From contig NZ_RHOJ01000010.1 of the NCBI RefSeq assembly GCF_003946485.1, positions 1 through 64,000 of the forward strand: DNA of 64,000 nt. Direction: 5' to 3'. This document shows positions 8,729 through 18,179 of this stretch, piece by piece (position 1 is the stretch's first letter; each line of letters opens with the position of its first letter). Made by a program: the position numbers and the translations under genes. Under the pieces are notes generated by a model that saw only the letters and a list, made by a program, of their open reading frames with translations, was not told the origin of the DNA and did no database searches. The stretch is from Lacticaseibacillus jixianensis (GTDB lineage Bacteria; Bacillota; Bacilli; Lactobacillales; Lactobacillaceae).

Positions 8729-10153
8729 ATGAAATTAGCACAACAATATGAATTCTGGTTTGCCGTGGGCAGCCAGGCCCTGTACGGCGAGGACGCCCTC
8801 AGGCAGGTCGAGGCCGACAGCAAGGTCATCGCCGCGAAGCTGAACGAAAGTGGGACCTTGCCTTACCCGGTCGTGTTCAAAGGCGTTTTGACGACGGCTG
8901 ACGGCATTACCGCCTTTATGAAGGAGGTCAACTACCGCGATCAGGTCGCCGGCGTCATCACTTGGATGCACACGTTCTCCCCGGCGAAGAACTGGATCCG
9001 CGGCACCAAGCTGCTGCAAAAGCCCCTGCTGCACCTGGCGACGCAGTTTCGCGAAGACATTCCGTACGCGACCATCGATTTTGACTACATGAACCTCAAT
9101 CAAAGCGCGCACGGCGATCGGGAGTACGGCTACATCAACGCGCGCCTAGGCATCCGCAACAAGGTCGTGTACGGCCACTGGGACGACCCGGCGGTCAAGC
9201 AGCAGATCGCGGACTGGGAAGACGTGGCCGTGGCCTACGCCGAGAGTTTTCAGACCAAAGTGGCGCGGTTCGGCGACAACATGCGCAACGTGGCGGTCAC
9301 AGACGGCGACCGAGTGGAGGCCCAGATCAAGTTTGGCTGGACCGTCGACTACTACGCGCTGCACGATGTGGTTGAAGTGATCGATGCGGTGAGTGAAGCC
9401 GACATCAACCAGGCTTACGCGGACTTGACCGCCAAGTACACCGTGGTGCGCGGAGATAATGATGCGGCCAAGTACGACCACGCGGTGCGCTACCAGCTCC
9501 GCGAATACCTCGGCATTAAAAAGTTTCTGGATGACCGCGGCTACAACTGCTTCACGACCAACTTCGAGGACCTGCACGGCCTCGAGCAGCTGCCGGGGCT
9601 GGCGGCGCAACTGCTGATGGCGGAGGGCTACGGCTTTGGCGCTGAGGGGGATTGGAAGACCGCTGCGCTCAGCCGTATTCTGAAGGTGATGGCGCACAAC
9701 CAGCAGACGTCGTTCATGGAGGATTACACGCTGGATCTGCGCCCAGGGCACGAGGCCATTTTGGGCTCACACATGCTGGAAGTTGATCCTTCGATCGCCT
9801 CCGACAAGCCGCGGATCGAAGTGCACCCGCTGGACATCGGGGGCAAGGCCGACCCGGCCCGGCTGGTCTTTAACGGCTCTGCCGGCGACGCCGTTGACGT
9901 GACGTTGGCAGACTTCCGCGACGGTTTCAAGTTCATCGGTTACCCGGTCAACGCAGCCAAGGCCGAACAGCCGCTGCCGCATTTGCCGGTGGCCAGCCAG
10001 CTTTGGACGCCCACGGTGGGGCTGAAGGAAGGCGCCACCGCCTGGATCAAAAACGGCGGCGGTCACCACACGGTCCTGTCCTTTAGCATCAGCACCACGC
10101 AGATCAAGGACCTGGCGACGCTGTTTGGGGTGCAGGCCGTCGTGATCGAGTAG
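8729..10153 (+). CDS. araA: L-arabinose isomerase
   Basis: The 474-residue enzyme converts L-arabinose to L-ribulose and has the exact usual family length. All four metal-ligand contexts are present: [15 protein letters not shown] (Glu), FMEDYTLDL (Glu), [10 protein letters not shown] (His) and GGGHHTVLS (His). GGAGG lies nine bases before the ATG. It is the second gene of araBAD, with short spacings on both sides, and is probably induced by arabinose through AraR. Confidence 0.97.
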   Translation: MKLAQQYEFWFAVGSQALYGEDALRQVEADSKVIAAKLNESGTLPYPVVFKGVLTTADGITAFMKEVNYRDQVAGVITWMHTFSPAKNWIRGTKLLQKPLLHLATQFREDIPYATIDFDYMNLNQSAHGDREYGYINARLGIRNKVVYGHWDDPAVKQQIADWEDVAVAYAESFQTKVARFGDNMRNVAVTDGDRVEAQIKFGWTVDYYALHDVVEVIDAVSEADINQAYADLTAKYTVVRGDNDAAKYDHAVRYQLREYLGIKKFLDDRGYNCFTTNFEDLHGLEQLPGLAAQLLMAEGYGFGAEGDWKTAALSRILKVMAHNQQTSFMEDYTLDLRPGHEAILGSHMLEVDPSIASDKPRIEVHPLDIGGKADPARLVFNGSAGDAVDVTLADFRDGFKFIGYPVNAAKAEQPLPHLPVASQLWTPTVGLKEGATAWIKNGGGHHTVLSFSISTTQIKDLATLFGVQAVVIE

Positions 10154-10163
10154 GAGGGCGGAC

Positions 10164-10859
10164 ATGCTAGAAAAGCTCAAAGAAGAAGTCTACGAAGCCA
10201 ATATGCAGCTGCCCAAGCTCGACCTGGTGACGTTCACCTGGGGCAATGTCTCCGGGATCGACCGCGAGGCGGGGCTATTTGTGATCAAGCCCTCCGGGGT
10301 ACCGTACGAGACCTTACGCCCCAGCGACATGGTCGTCGTTAACCTGAAGGGCGAAGTCGTCGAAGGCAAGCTGCGCCCCTCCAGCGACACGCCAACGCAC
10401 GTGGTCTTGTACAACGCGTTTGCCGACATCGGCGGCATTGTGCACACCCACTCGCCATACGCGGTCACGTTTGCCAGTGCCAACATGGCTGTGCCGGCGC
10501 TGAACACCACCGCCGCTGACACGTTTTACGGGGATGTCCCAGTGTCTGAACCGCTGTCTAAGGAGCAGATCGAGCGGGCCTACGAGGAAGAAACCGGTGA
10601 GGTGATCGTCAAAACCTTTGCCGACCGCCACCTTGATCACGATGCGGTGCCAGCGGTACTGGTCAGCCAGCACGGGCCGTTTACTTGGGGCGCCACCCCG
10701 GCGAAAGCGGTTTATAATGCTAAGGTGCTTGAGGTGGTCAGCCAGATCGACTATCAGACCATGACGCTGAGCGCTAAGGACAACCACGTGCCGCAGTACC
10801 TGCTGGACAAACATTACTACCGCAAGCACGGGAAAAATGCGTACTACGGGCAACGGTAA
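10164..10859 (+). CDS. araD: L-ribulose-5-phosphate 4-epimerase
   Basis: The 231-residue class II aldolase-type epimerase makes D-xylulose 5-phosphate. GNVSGIDRE, the zinc ligands in GIVHTHSPYA and the third ligand in VSQHGPFTWG are visible, as in E. coli AraD. It starts ten bases after araA with GGAGG upstream. Its product is the substrate of the phosphoketolase encoded at 54988, so arabinose carbon can pass to acetyl phosphate and acetate kinase within this window's genes. Confidence 0.95.
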   Translation: MLEKLKEEVYEANMQLPKLDLVTFTWGNVSGIDREAGLFVIKPSGVPYETLRPSDMVVVNLKGEVVEGKLRPSSDTPTHVVLYNAFADIGGIVHTHSPYAVTFASANMAVPALNTTAADTFYGDVPVSEPLSKEQIERAYEEETGEVIVKTFADRHLDHDAVPAVLVSQHGPFTWGATPAKAVYNAKVLEVVSQIDYQTMTLSAKDNHVPQYLLDKHYYRKHGKNAYYGQR

Positions 10860-10921
10860 CCACTCGGCGCGGCCGTGCGGCAGACGATGAACAATCAAGG
10901 GCATCAAGGAGGAGCAGCATC

Positions 10922-12457
10922 GTGTTACCACATTTGGAAAAACGTGAAAATGGCACCGCTTTAATTGTCAATGACAAACCTTTTATTGGTTTAGCCGGGG
11001 AAATTCATAACTCGAGCGCCAGCGACCCCGGCTACATGGAGGAGAAGGTCTGGCCACAAGTGATGGCCCTGAATATCAATACGCTGGTTGCCCCGGTCTA
11101 CTGGGAAATGATCGAACCGGAAAAAACCAAATTCGACTTTGCCACCGTCGACTATCTCATCACTGCGGCGCGGGAACATCAGGTGAAACTGGTCTTGCTG
11201 TGGTTCGGTCTGTGGAAAAACGCCGGGTCCACGTATGTGCCGGAGTGGCTCAAGACTGATCCGGCCACCATTTACTCACAGGACCAGACCGGCCGGCACC
11301 TGCTTGCCATTTCGCCAGCGGACCACCGTGCGATTGGCTTGGACGCCACCGCGTTTAGCCACCTAATGGCGCACATCAAGCAGCGCGACGAGACGGAAAA
11401 CACGGTGATCATGGTGCAGGTCGAAAACGAGACTGGCCTGCTGAACGCGGATTTTGACCACGCGATCGATGAAGACCAAGCCCTGGGGCAGCCCGTGGCG
11501 GCCAGCCTGGCCGAAGACACGCAGCAGTCCTGGCGCGCTTATTTTGGCGAAGCAGCCAAGGAGCAATACATGGCGTACCTGTTCGCGTCGGCGGTCGAAA
11601 CCGTGGCTGCGGCCGGTAAGCGGGAATACCCACTGCCGCTGTACGTGAACGCCTGGCAGCAAAAGCCGCTGGACGTTCCTGGCGCATCATTTCCGGGCAC
11701 GTATCCGACCGGTGGGCCAACCGTGAAGATGGTCAAGACCTGGCAAAAGGTGGCACCGTCAATTGATCTGATCGCACCTGACATCTACGTCCCGAACTTT
11801 ACGGAAGTTACTGACGCCTACTTTTCCCAGCAAAACGCCTTGCTGGTCCCAGAAACGGCGCGGGCACTGCCGGCGGTCTCCAACCTGATTTACGCGATTG
11901 GCCATTATGACCTGCTGCTGTTTTCACCGTTTGGGGCCGAGGATTTCTTTACGACGCCAGCCAAGGCGGATCCGCAGATGCTGAAGGCCCTGGCCATCGA
12001 CCCGCGTGCGTTTGACCAAGGCGGGCAGGCCGGGCCGGCGCTGGCGACGGCCTATCGGCTGCTGAAGGGGCTGATTCCGCTTTTGGCCGGCAATCAGGAT
12101 TCTTCGCGGCTACACGCCTTTATTGCCACTAAGCCGGCCGATGAAGGGGTCAGGGTCCGGCTGGGAAATTGCAACGTGGTGGTGCACTTCGCCGCTTTGA
12201 CCGGTGAGCAGGCCCCTTCCGCCGGGTTCATCCTTGAGCTGGCGGCCAATGAATTTCTGGTGTTCGGGATCAATATTCGGATCGTACTCGAGCCCAGCAG
12301 CGCCACCGCGCGGCCAGTGGGCCTGTTGAAGCTTGAAGAAGGCGAGATGGTGGCAGGCCACTGGCAAAGCGGCCGTATTTTGAATGGCGACGAGCAGACC
12401 GTCATCCAGCTCGGCCAGCTGCCAGGCCTTCTGAAATTTAAGACCTTCACGTACTAG
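10922..12457 (+). CDS. GH35 glycosidase (beta-galactosidase type, GanA/Bgl35A-like)
   Basis: The 511-residue protein opens with the GH35 barrel (GLAGEIHNSS, MALNINTLVAPVYWEMIEP). It contains the acid/base motif MVQVENETG and a likely nucleophile Glu in LLVPETARAL. A C-terminal beta domain resembles the DUF5597 extension of cytoplasmic GH35 enzymes. GTG is the start, with AAGGAGGAG eight or nine bases upstream. It follows araD by 62 bases and probably belongs to the same operon. A role in removing galactose or a related sugar from arabinogalactan or xyloglucan fragments is inferred from context. Confidence 0.75.
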   Translation: MLPHLEKRENGTALIVNDKPFIGLAGEIHNSSASDPGYMEEKVWPQVMALNINTLVAPVYWEMIEPEKTKFDFATVDYLITAAREHQVKLVLLWFGLWKNAGSTYVPEWLKTDPATIYSQDQTGRHLLAISPADHRAIGLDATAFSHLMAHIKQRDETENTVIMVQVENETGLLNADFDHAIDEDQALGQPVAASLAEDTQQSWRAYFGEAAKEQYMAYLFASAVETVAAAGKREYPLPLYVNAWQQKPLDVPGASFPGTYPTGGPTVKMVKTWQKVAPSIDLIAPDIYVPNFTEVTDAYFSQQNALLVPETARALPAVSNLIYAIGHYDLLLFSPFGAEDFFTTPAKADPQMLKALAIDPRAFDQGGQAGPALATAYRLLKGLIPLLAGNQDSSRLHAFIATKPADEGVRVRLGNCNVVVHFAALTGEQAPSAGFILELAANEFLVFGINIRIVLEPSSATARPVGLLKLEEGEMVAGHWQSGRILNGDEQTVIQLGQLPGLLKFKTFTY

Positions 12458-12503
12458 CGCTGGCGCATGAGTCAGCTTTGCAGGCGAGAGGAGAGAAAAA
12501 ACG

Positions 12504-13757
12504 ATGGATAATTTTCGGCAGTGGACCCCGCACGCGCCCATGGGTTGGAATAGCTGGGACTGCTTCGGCGCCTCGGTGACCGAAGCCGAGGTCAGGGCCA
12601 ACGCGGATTACGTTGCTGGGCGCCTTAAACCCTTCGGCTATGAATACATTGTGGTGGACATCCAGTGGTACGAACCACAGGCGAATTCCTGGGCGTATCA
12701 TCAGTTCACCGACCTAGCGATGGATGACGAGTGTCGGCTGATCCCGGCCGCGAGCCGGTTTCCGTCGGCGGCTGACGGCGCGGGTTTTGCGCCGCTGGCT
12801 GCGTACGTCCACCAGCTGGGTCTGAAGTTCGGCATCCACCTGATGCGCGGGATCCCGCGCCAGGCGGTGCACCAGAATCGCACCTTTGCCGGTGGCCGTT
12901 ATGCCGCCCGCGATGTGGCTGCGAATAACATCTGCCCGTGGAACAGCGACATGTACGGGCTGGACATGACGCAGCCCGGCGCGCAGGTCTACTACGACCA
13001 GCTGATGGCGCTGTATGCAAGCTGGGGCGTGGATTTTCTCAAGGTCGACGACATCTGCGACTCGCGCCTGTACGGCATGTTGCAGCCGGAGATCCAGGCC
13101 ATTCGGCGCGCCATTGATCAGACCGGCCGGCCCATGGTCTTAAGCCTCTCACCAGGCCCGGCTGATATTGAAAAGGGGGCCTTCCTGCAGCAAAATGCCA
13201 ACATGTGGCGCCTGACGGACGACTTCTGGGATACCTGGGACCAGCTCAAGGCGATGTTCCCGGTCGTGGCCAAATGGGCGCCGTTCGTGCGGGAAGGCAA
13301 CTGGCCAGACCCAGACATGCTGCCACTGGGGGCAATTCGCCAGCGCGCCCGGGAAAAGGACCCGACCCAGCCGCGGTCTCGCTTCACCAAGGCCGAAAGC
13401 CAGACGATGCTGACGCTGTGGTCGCTGCTGCGGGCTCCGCTGTTTCTGGGCGGCGATCTGACCTACGGCGGCGAAGAAGAGGCGCTGTTCACGAATCCGG
13501 CGTTGCTAACCATGCGGCAGACGCTTCAAGACGCCTGGCAGGAGGCGGCAGATGACACTACCGTTGTGTGGCGGGGGATTAGCGCCGACCAGCAGTACCT
13601 GGCGGTGTTCAACCTCACTGACAAGGCCACAGCGCTCGCTGCCAGCATGCAGCTGCCAGCAGCGGCCCGTTCGGTGTGGCAGCCGGCCGCTGGTGCCAAG
13701 GCACTCATCCCTGCGCACGGAGTTGGCTTGTGGGCGTTTGCGCCGGCGACCCGCTGA
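12504..13757 (+). CDS. GH27 glycosidase, probable beta-L-arabinopyranosidase
   Basis: The 417-residue protein is GH27: APMGWNSWDCFG at the N-terminus, nucleophile Asp in DFLKVDDICDS, acid/base region MWRLTDDFWDTW, then a short beta domain. Alpha-galactosidases have an Asp pair after strand 2 that binds the sugar; here the motif reads VVDIQWYEP, with Ile in the second position. That Asp-to-Ile change is the known mark of GH27 beta-L-arabinopyranosidases. Its place at the end of the arabinose operon supports this. It follows the GH35 gene by 46 bases with GGAGAG upstream. Alpha-galactosidase remains possible. Confidence 0.8.
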   Translation: MDNFRQWTPHAPMGWNSWDCFGASVTEAEVRANADYVAGRLKPFGYEYIVVDIQWYEPQANSWAYHQFTDLAMDDECRLIPAASRFPSAADGAGFAPLAAYVHQLGLKFGIHLMRGIPRQAVHQNRTFAGGRYAARDVAANNICPWNSDMYGLDMTQPGAQVYYDQLMALYASWGVDFLKVDDICDSRLYGMLQPEIQAIRRAIDQTGRPMVLSLSPGPADIEKGAFLQQNANMWRLTDDFWDTWDQLKAMFPVVAKWAPFVREGNWPDPDMLPLGAIRQRAREKDPTQPRSRFTKAESQTMLTLWSLLRAPLFLGGDLTYGGEEEALFTNPALLTMRQTLQDAWQEAADDTTVVWRGISADQQYLAVFNLTDKATALAASMQLPAAARSVWQPAAGAKALIPAHGVGLWAFAPATR

Positions 13758-13944
13758 GCGGCGCCTTGCCGAGTCGTTTTAGTTGTCAGGGGAAAGGGCC
13801 CATCGTAGAATGACATTAATCGTTGAGCATAGTTTGTCACTCAGCGATGTTTCTTCCTCGTACGTGAGCGATGCTCAGAATCGCTTCGGTCCTCAAAGCG
13901 GTTTTGATTTGGGTCACTGGTTGGCGGGCCGGTGGCTCTTTTAT
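13758..13944. other. Spacer after the arabinose operon
   Basis: No gene is seen. A weak stem (CGCTT with AAAGCG near 13883-13901) followed by TTTTGATTT may end the arabinose operon. The structured repeats start just after this stretch. Confidence 0.35.
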
Positions 13945-14245
13945 GGTGCAAAGGGGCGACGACTTTAGCCCGACGGCTAGCCTAGATCCAAGCATTGCCG
14001 CTGTACTTTAGCGGCGAGGCTTGGGGCGTAGCTAGCCGCTCGGGCGTTGTCGCCCCGGTGCCCGATTGAGCCAAGGTGCAAAGGGGCGACGGTTTTAGCG
14101 AGATGGGTAGCGTAGCACGGCGCCTTGAAGCCGCTTTTGGCTTCAAGGTGCAGAGCCTAGCTAGCCACTCCCGCGTTGTCGCCCCGGCGCCCGATTAAGC
14201 CAAGGTGCAAAGGGGCGACGGTTTTAGCCCGACGGCCAGTGAAGC
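13945..14245 (-). repeat. Structured intergenic repeats A1, A2 and fragment A3
   Basis: Read on the minus strand, A1 (13953-14056) and A2 (14083-14185) are complete units closed by the outer stem GGGGCGAC/GTCGCCCC. Both carry the conserved centre; in A1 it is CTAGCTACG facing CTAGGCTAGC. Inner stems differ between the two but each pairs with itself. A3 (14212-14237) is a broken unit with only one arm. A1 and A2 share outer stems and flanks, so they are probably a local duplication. Confidence 0.85.
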
Positions 14246-14314
14246 TGCCAAGGCCCGGGCGCACTGATGGTAGGCCACTTAGGCAAAAGGCCCAATGCAG
14301 GCCGGCTGCCACAT

Positions 14315-14357
14315 AAAAAAAGTCCCGGCACTGCAGGAATTTTGCAGCGCTGGGGCT
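14315..14357 (-). terminator. Terminator of the alcohol dehydrogenase gene
   Basis: On the minus strand GCCCCAGCGCTGCA pairs with TGCAGTGCCGGGAC and is followed by a T-rich run of seven or more, just after the dehydrogenase stop codon. Confidence 0.8.
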
Positions 14358-14375
14358 TCTTTTGTCAGCATGACG

Positions 14376-15497
14376 TTATTCGCCTGGCTTGTAGTCCTCG
14401 TCAATGACCAGTACCGGCTTGATGGTCTTGCCGGAGCGGGAATCGGCGTTGGCCTCGTTGATCTGGTCGAACTTGTAGAACTTCTCGGTCTTCGGGAAGT
14501 CGAACATGCCCATCTTGTAGAAGGCGATCAGGCGCGGAATGTCGATTTGCGGGATCGAGTCGCCCATGTTGACGCCGACGATCTTCTTGTCGTCCACGCA
14601 CAGGTCGTTCCAGGTGTCGACGTCAATGTGGTGCGGGGTCACGGCGATGGTCGCCGTGGTGCCGCCCTGCGCCAGGACCTTGATGGAGTTCTCCATGACG
14701 GCGGTGACGCCGGTCGTGTCAACGGCCCAGTCCACGCCGTGGCCATCGGTCAGGTCCTGCACGGCCTTGACCACGTCAACGTCCTTGGAGTTGATGACGT
14801 CGGTGGCGCCGAGCTCCTTGGCGAGCTGCAGGCGGGAATCCACGATGTCGATCCCGATGACCTTGACGCAGCCGGAAATGCGGCCGGCCATCATGGCAGC
14901 CAGGCCCACGGCGCCGGTGCCGAAGACGGCAATCGTGTCGCCAGGCTTTGGCTTCAGCGTGTTCAGCACAGTACCGGAGCCGGTGACGTAGCCGCAGCCC
15001 AGCGGGCCGAGGGTGCGCAGGTCGAGGTCCTTGTCGACCTTCACGGCGTTGCGCTCGCGGACGACAGTGGTGGTCGTGAATGAGGACTGGTCGAACATGT
15101 CAGCGACGTGGTGGCCATTTTCGGTGAAGTGGCTGGAGCCGTCCGGCCGCACGCCGGACAGGTTGTTGTGCGCGTAGTTCTCACACTGCGTCGGGATGCC
15201 CTTCAGGCAGGACTTGCAGTTCCCGCACGCGTAAAAACTCAAAACAACGTGATCGCCGGGCTTGAATTGGGTGACCTCCGGGCCGACCTTCTCGACGATC
15301 CCCGAGCCTTCGTGGCCCAGGACGATCGGGTAGTCGATCACGGCGTCGCCAATGCGCAGGGCTTCATCCGAGTGACAGATGCCGCTGGCAACCATGTGGA
15401 CTTGGATGTCATCCGGGCCCATTTCGGCCAGTTCGACGTCATCTTTGATCTCGAAATCCGCGTTTTGCTTCTCTACAACAGCTGCTTTGATCTTCAA
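14376..15497 (-). CDS. Zinc-dependent NAD(P) alcohol dehydrogenase, aryl-alcohol type
   Basis: The 373-residue medium-chain dehydrogenase shows the catalytic zinc motif GICHSDEA and GHEGSGIVEKVG. The structural-zinc cysteines lie in CGNCKSCLKGIPTQC, and the Rossmann motif is VFGTGAVGLAAMM. It most resembles aryl-alcohol or class III-like dehydrogenases; the real substrate is unknown. The TTG at 15497 is preferred because AAGGGAG lies eight bases upstream; a GTG three codons earlier touches that site. A cre-like sequence lies in the upstream region, so expression may follow carbon supply. It has its own terminator and appears monocistronic. Confidence 0.85.
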   Translation of the reverse strand: MKIKAAVVEKQNADFEIKDDVELAEMGPDDIQVHMVASGICHSDEALRIGDAVIDYPIVLGHEGSGIVEKVGPEVTQFKPGDHVVLSFYACGNCKSCLKGIPTQCENYAHNNLSGVRPDGSSHFTENGHHVADMFDQSSFTTTTVVRERNAVKVDKDLDLRTLGPLGCGYVTGSGTVLNTLKPKPGDTIAVFGTGAVGLAAMMAGRISGCVKVIGIDIVDSRLQLAKELGATDVINSKDVDVVKAVQDLTDGHGVDWAVDTTGVTAVMENSIKVLAQGGTTATIAVTPHHIDVDTWNDLCVDDKKIVGVNMGDSIPQIDIPRLIAFYKMGMFDFPKTEKFYKFDQINEANADSRSGKTIKPVLVIDEDYKPGE

Positions 15498-15558
15498 ATT
15501 ACCCACTCCCTTGAGTTGTCATTTGGAACACTGATCATTATTTCACAAGTTTTTAGAA

Positions 15559-15574
15559 ATGTGAAGCGCTTTCA
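15559..15574. promoter_or_regulatory. cre-like site upstream of the alcohol dehydrogenase
   Basis: ATGTGAAGCGCTTTCA has a perfect right half (CGCTTTCA), but the left half is displaced by one base. It lies about 60 bases upstream of the dehydrogenase start. Confidence 0.4.
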
Positions 15575-15709
15575 GAAGCGCGATCTGCCAGCGGTATTCG
15601 GCGTTAAATTGAAATTAGCTTATACTAAATTGGAAAGCAGTATCGACCAATCCATGGTACCTCGTAATAAATCCGGGACTTAGCTAATCTAAACTGCTTT
15701 AGGTGAAAT

Positions 15710-15934
15710 ATGAAAACCGTTGAAACATTTTTCCACAAATACAGTGGCCTGACCGCGCTGGCACTAGTTCTGATTGCCGTGCTGGTCCCGAGCGCGGCCA
15801 ACCTCGTCTTTGCGTTTCTGATTATCTTTCTGGGGATCACAGCGGGCTATTGGTGGTTCCAGAAGAACATCTTGAATTCGTCAATTTACGCATTAGCAAT
15901 GATCGTCCTGCTGTTTTACATCAGCAAACGATAG
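15710..15934 (+). CDS. Small membrane protein of unknown function
   Basis: The 74-residue protein has three hydrophobic segments (about residues 12-28, 30-48 and 55-71) and a Lys-Arg C-terminus. An AGGTGA sequence precedes the ATG. It stands alone, divergent from the dehydrogenase and followed by a large hairpin. No family was recognised. Confidence 0.55.
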   Translation: MKTVETFFHKYSGLTALALVLIAVLVPSAANLVFAFLIIFLGITAGYWWFQKNILNSSIYALAMIVLLFYISKR

Positions 15935-15971
15935 TGGCAACGTTACATTCAGTCATTCAGCCTTCATATTA

Positions 15972-16036
15972 CCCACAACAGGCGCCTAAAACGTGCGAGC
16001 CCGCACCGTTTAAAGCGCCTATTTGATTACTGTGGG
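15972..16036. terminator. Large hairpin, possible terminator
   Basis: CCCACA pairs with TGTGGG outside and AGGCGC with GCGCCT inside, with AAAC/GTTT and GTGCG/CGCAC further in. Only a weak T-rich run follows. It probably closes the small membrane protein gene. Confidence 0.5.
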
Positions 16037-16157
16037 TGATCGAGCACCATTTGCTTTGGCGGGTGATTCGTAAATGTCCTCGAGTAGCAGCGGCGCAGAA
16101 GCTGCAGCACCAAGGCAGTCCATGCAATGAGTACAGCCACCCAGGACATCTTTCAGT

Positions 16158-16182
16158 AAGTACACTATCTCCTAATGTACTT
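16158..16182. promoter_or_regulatory. Inverted repeat upstream of the mannosidase/PTS operon
   Basis: AAGTACA and TGTACTT are exact complements separated by 11 bases, 66 bases before the regulator start. This is a plausible operator for the PRD regulator or another factor. Confidence 0.45.
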
Positions 16183-16198
16183 TATTGAGCTTAACGGA

Positions 16199-16212
16199 TG
16201 TAATCGGTTCCA
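16199..16212. promoter_or_regulatory. cre site of the mannosidase/PTS operon
   Basis: TGTAATCGGTTCCA matches the cre consensus at 13 of 14 positions and lies 36 bases before the regulator start codon. Confidence 0.6.
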
Positions 16213-16247
16213 ATAAGATGGGGTTGTAAAAGTTAGGAGTGATAAAT

Positions 16248-18179
16248 TTGGCGCCAAATAATTCACCGCGAACTCTTACAAAGAAAATCATTCAATATCT
16301 CCTATCTAAGCCCGAGGTTCATTATCAGGACTTGATGGATTACCTAGGCATCTCACGGAAAACCGTTGCGAAGTACTTAGACCGAGCGGCCGCGGAAGTG
16401 GCCCCCCTGGGCATCAAGTTGATCCGCAAACGTGGGCAAGGGATTCACCTTGCCGGGAATACGGATAAACTACTGGCGGCTTTTCCGAGCAACGTCGGCA
16501 AAGTCGATGATGAGACGCGGCGGCTGCAGCTCCTTAGCACGTTGATCACTGCTAAGCAGCCGATGTTGCTGGCAGATTTAGCCGATCACTTCTTCGTCAG
16601 CAAGAGTACCTTGGAGCGAGATTTGCGCCAGCTCAAGTCGGAATACGGTTTGAAGCTGCAAACGACGGCGGCGGGCGTTCAGTTCGCTGCCTCGGAGGCC
16701 GATGTGCGGACGCTGATGGGCAAACTGCTTCAGCACTACTGGGGGCAGGAAGTTCATCAGGATCAAACCGGTTCGATCACGCGCACATTTGAGGTGCCAG
16801 CCTCGCTCAGTCAGTACGTGGATAAGAGTATTTTGGACAAAACTCAGGCGGTGCTTAGCCGCTTCATCAACACCTTGAGCACACAAGTTAACGAGTACGA
16901 GTACGAATCTTTGCTGATTCATACCACGATTGCCCTGCAGCGCATCAAAAACGGCGAGTATGTGACGCATGCCGCAGTCGCCGCTGGTGCTGGGACGGCC
17001 TTGTCGCCGAACACGAAGCGGCTGGTCAAGATGCTGAGTGAGGCCTTTGATCTGCCGATCCCGAAAGATGAAGCTGTTTACCTGAACATGCATGTGGTCG
17101 CAATCGAAGACGGCTACATCAACTTGAATCAGGGCGGCCTGGTCGATCAGGATCTGACGGCATGGCTACGGTTGCACTTGGGCGGTTATGATGACACCCT
17201 GCTGCGGAACTTGGCCTTGCACTTACGGCCGGCGCTGGTGCGGGTGAGCCATGGCATCTCCATTACCAATCCGTATCGCGAAGACGTGAAGAAGAACTTT
17301 CCCATGGCCTTTCAAGCAGCGCTGGACTTGACCGTGGCATTGAAGAAGAAGACGCAGTTGACCTTGTCCGAAGATGAGATCGCTTACCTAGCCTTACACT
17401 TTCAATCCTTTTTTGAACGGCGCCACGGCGCCGATCAAGATGTCCGGATCGCGATCGTTTGCAGTACCGGTTATGGCACTGCAGAGCTGCTCAGGCAGCG
17501 CGTGAAAGACAAGTTTCCTGAGATGGAAGTCACCGCGACCTTGTCGGTGAATGAACTGATGCACACGCAGGTCGATGCGGACATTATCATTTCCACGATC
17601 CCGCTGAAAATGAATGATTCACGGGTGATCCAAGTGAGCCCATTCCTGAATGATCAGGAAATGACGTTGCTTGGTAAGCTCGAGAAAAATATCCGTAAAA
17701 GCAAATATGCGAAACACGCCTTCCTGAATATGTTGTCACCGGCGACCACGATTGTGAATGTCAAGTGTGGCACGAAGAAGGCGGCCATCAATGACCTGAC
17801 TGCGGTCCTCGAGCAGGCCGGCTATGTCGACCACGACATGGCTGAGTCAGCCTTGGCCCGCGAGGCCTTAGCATCAACGGTGATCGGCAATTGTGCGATC
17901 CCGCACGGTGACATGAAACACGTCGTGAAACCAGCAATCGGGCTTCTGACATCCAAGTCGGGGATCCCGTGGGACGGCGAGCGCGTCCATGTGGTGTTCT
18001 TCGTCGCCCTGAACAAGAGTGTCGAAGCCAAGATGGACGATATATACAGCTATTTTTATGAATTAATTCAAGACCCTGGCCGCATGCGCCAACTTGGCGA
18101 TGCAACAACGCTTGAAGATGTGACCCATAGCATCCAAGACAAAACACCAGGCAAAGAGGGGACAATGCAAAATGACTGA
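16248..18179 (+). CDS. PRD-containing PTS-controlled transcriptional activator (MtlR/LicR/ManR type)
   Basis: The 643-residue protein has the full multi-domain layout. Two N-terminal helix-turn-helix modules (DLMDYLGISRKTVAKYLDRA; LADHFFVSKSTLERDLRQL) are followed by two PTS regulation domains with His in LNMHVVAI and LALHFQSFF. Next come an EIIB-like domain with Cys in VCSTGYGTAELL and a C-terminal EIIA-like domain with His in CAIPHGD. TTG at 16248 is chosen because AGGAG lies eight bases upstream. Its 3' end overlaps the EIIA gene by eight bases. It should sense PTS phosphorylation and activate the operon it opens. Confidence 0.88.
   Translation: MAPNNSPRTLTKKIIQYLLSKPEVHYQDLMDYLGISRKTVAKYLDRAAAEVAPLGIKLIRKRGQGIHLAGNTDKLLAAFPSNVGKVDDETRRLQLLSTLITAKQPMLLADLADHFFVSKSTLERDLRQLKSEYGLKLQTTAAGVQFAASEADVRTLMGKLLQHYWGQEVHQDQTGSITRTFEVPASLSQYVDKSILDKTQAVLSRFINTLSTQVNEYEYESLLIHTTIALQRIKNGEYVTHAAVAAGAGTALSPNTKRLVKMLSEAFDLPIPKDEAVYLNMHVVAIEDGYINLNQGGLVDQDLTAWLRLHLGGYDDTLLRNLALHLRPALVRVSHGISITNPYREDVKKNFPMAFQAALDLTVALKKKTQLTLSEDEIAYLALHFQSFFERRHGADQDVRIAIVCSTGYGTAELLRQRVKDKFPEMEVTATLSVNELMHTQVDADIIISTIPLKMNDSRVIQVSPFLNDQEMTLLGKLEKNIRKSKYAKHAFLNMLSPATTIVNVKCGTKKAAINDLTAVLEQAGYVDHDMAESALAREALASTVIGNCAIPHGDMKHVVKPAIGLLTSKSGIPWDGERVHVVFFVALNKSVEAKMDDIYSYFYELIQDPGRMRQLGDATTLEDVTHSIQDKTPGKEGTMQND

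Noticed and set aside
16578-17093. A 171-residue frame antisense to the PRD regulator
   Set aside because: It lies inside a long gene with complete domain order and shows no independent signal.
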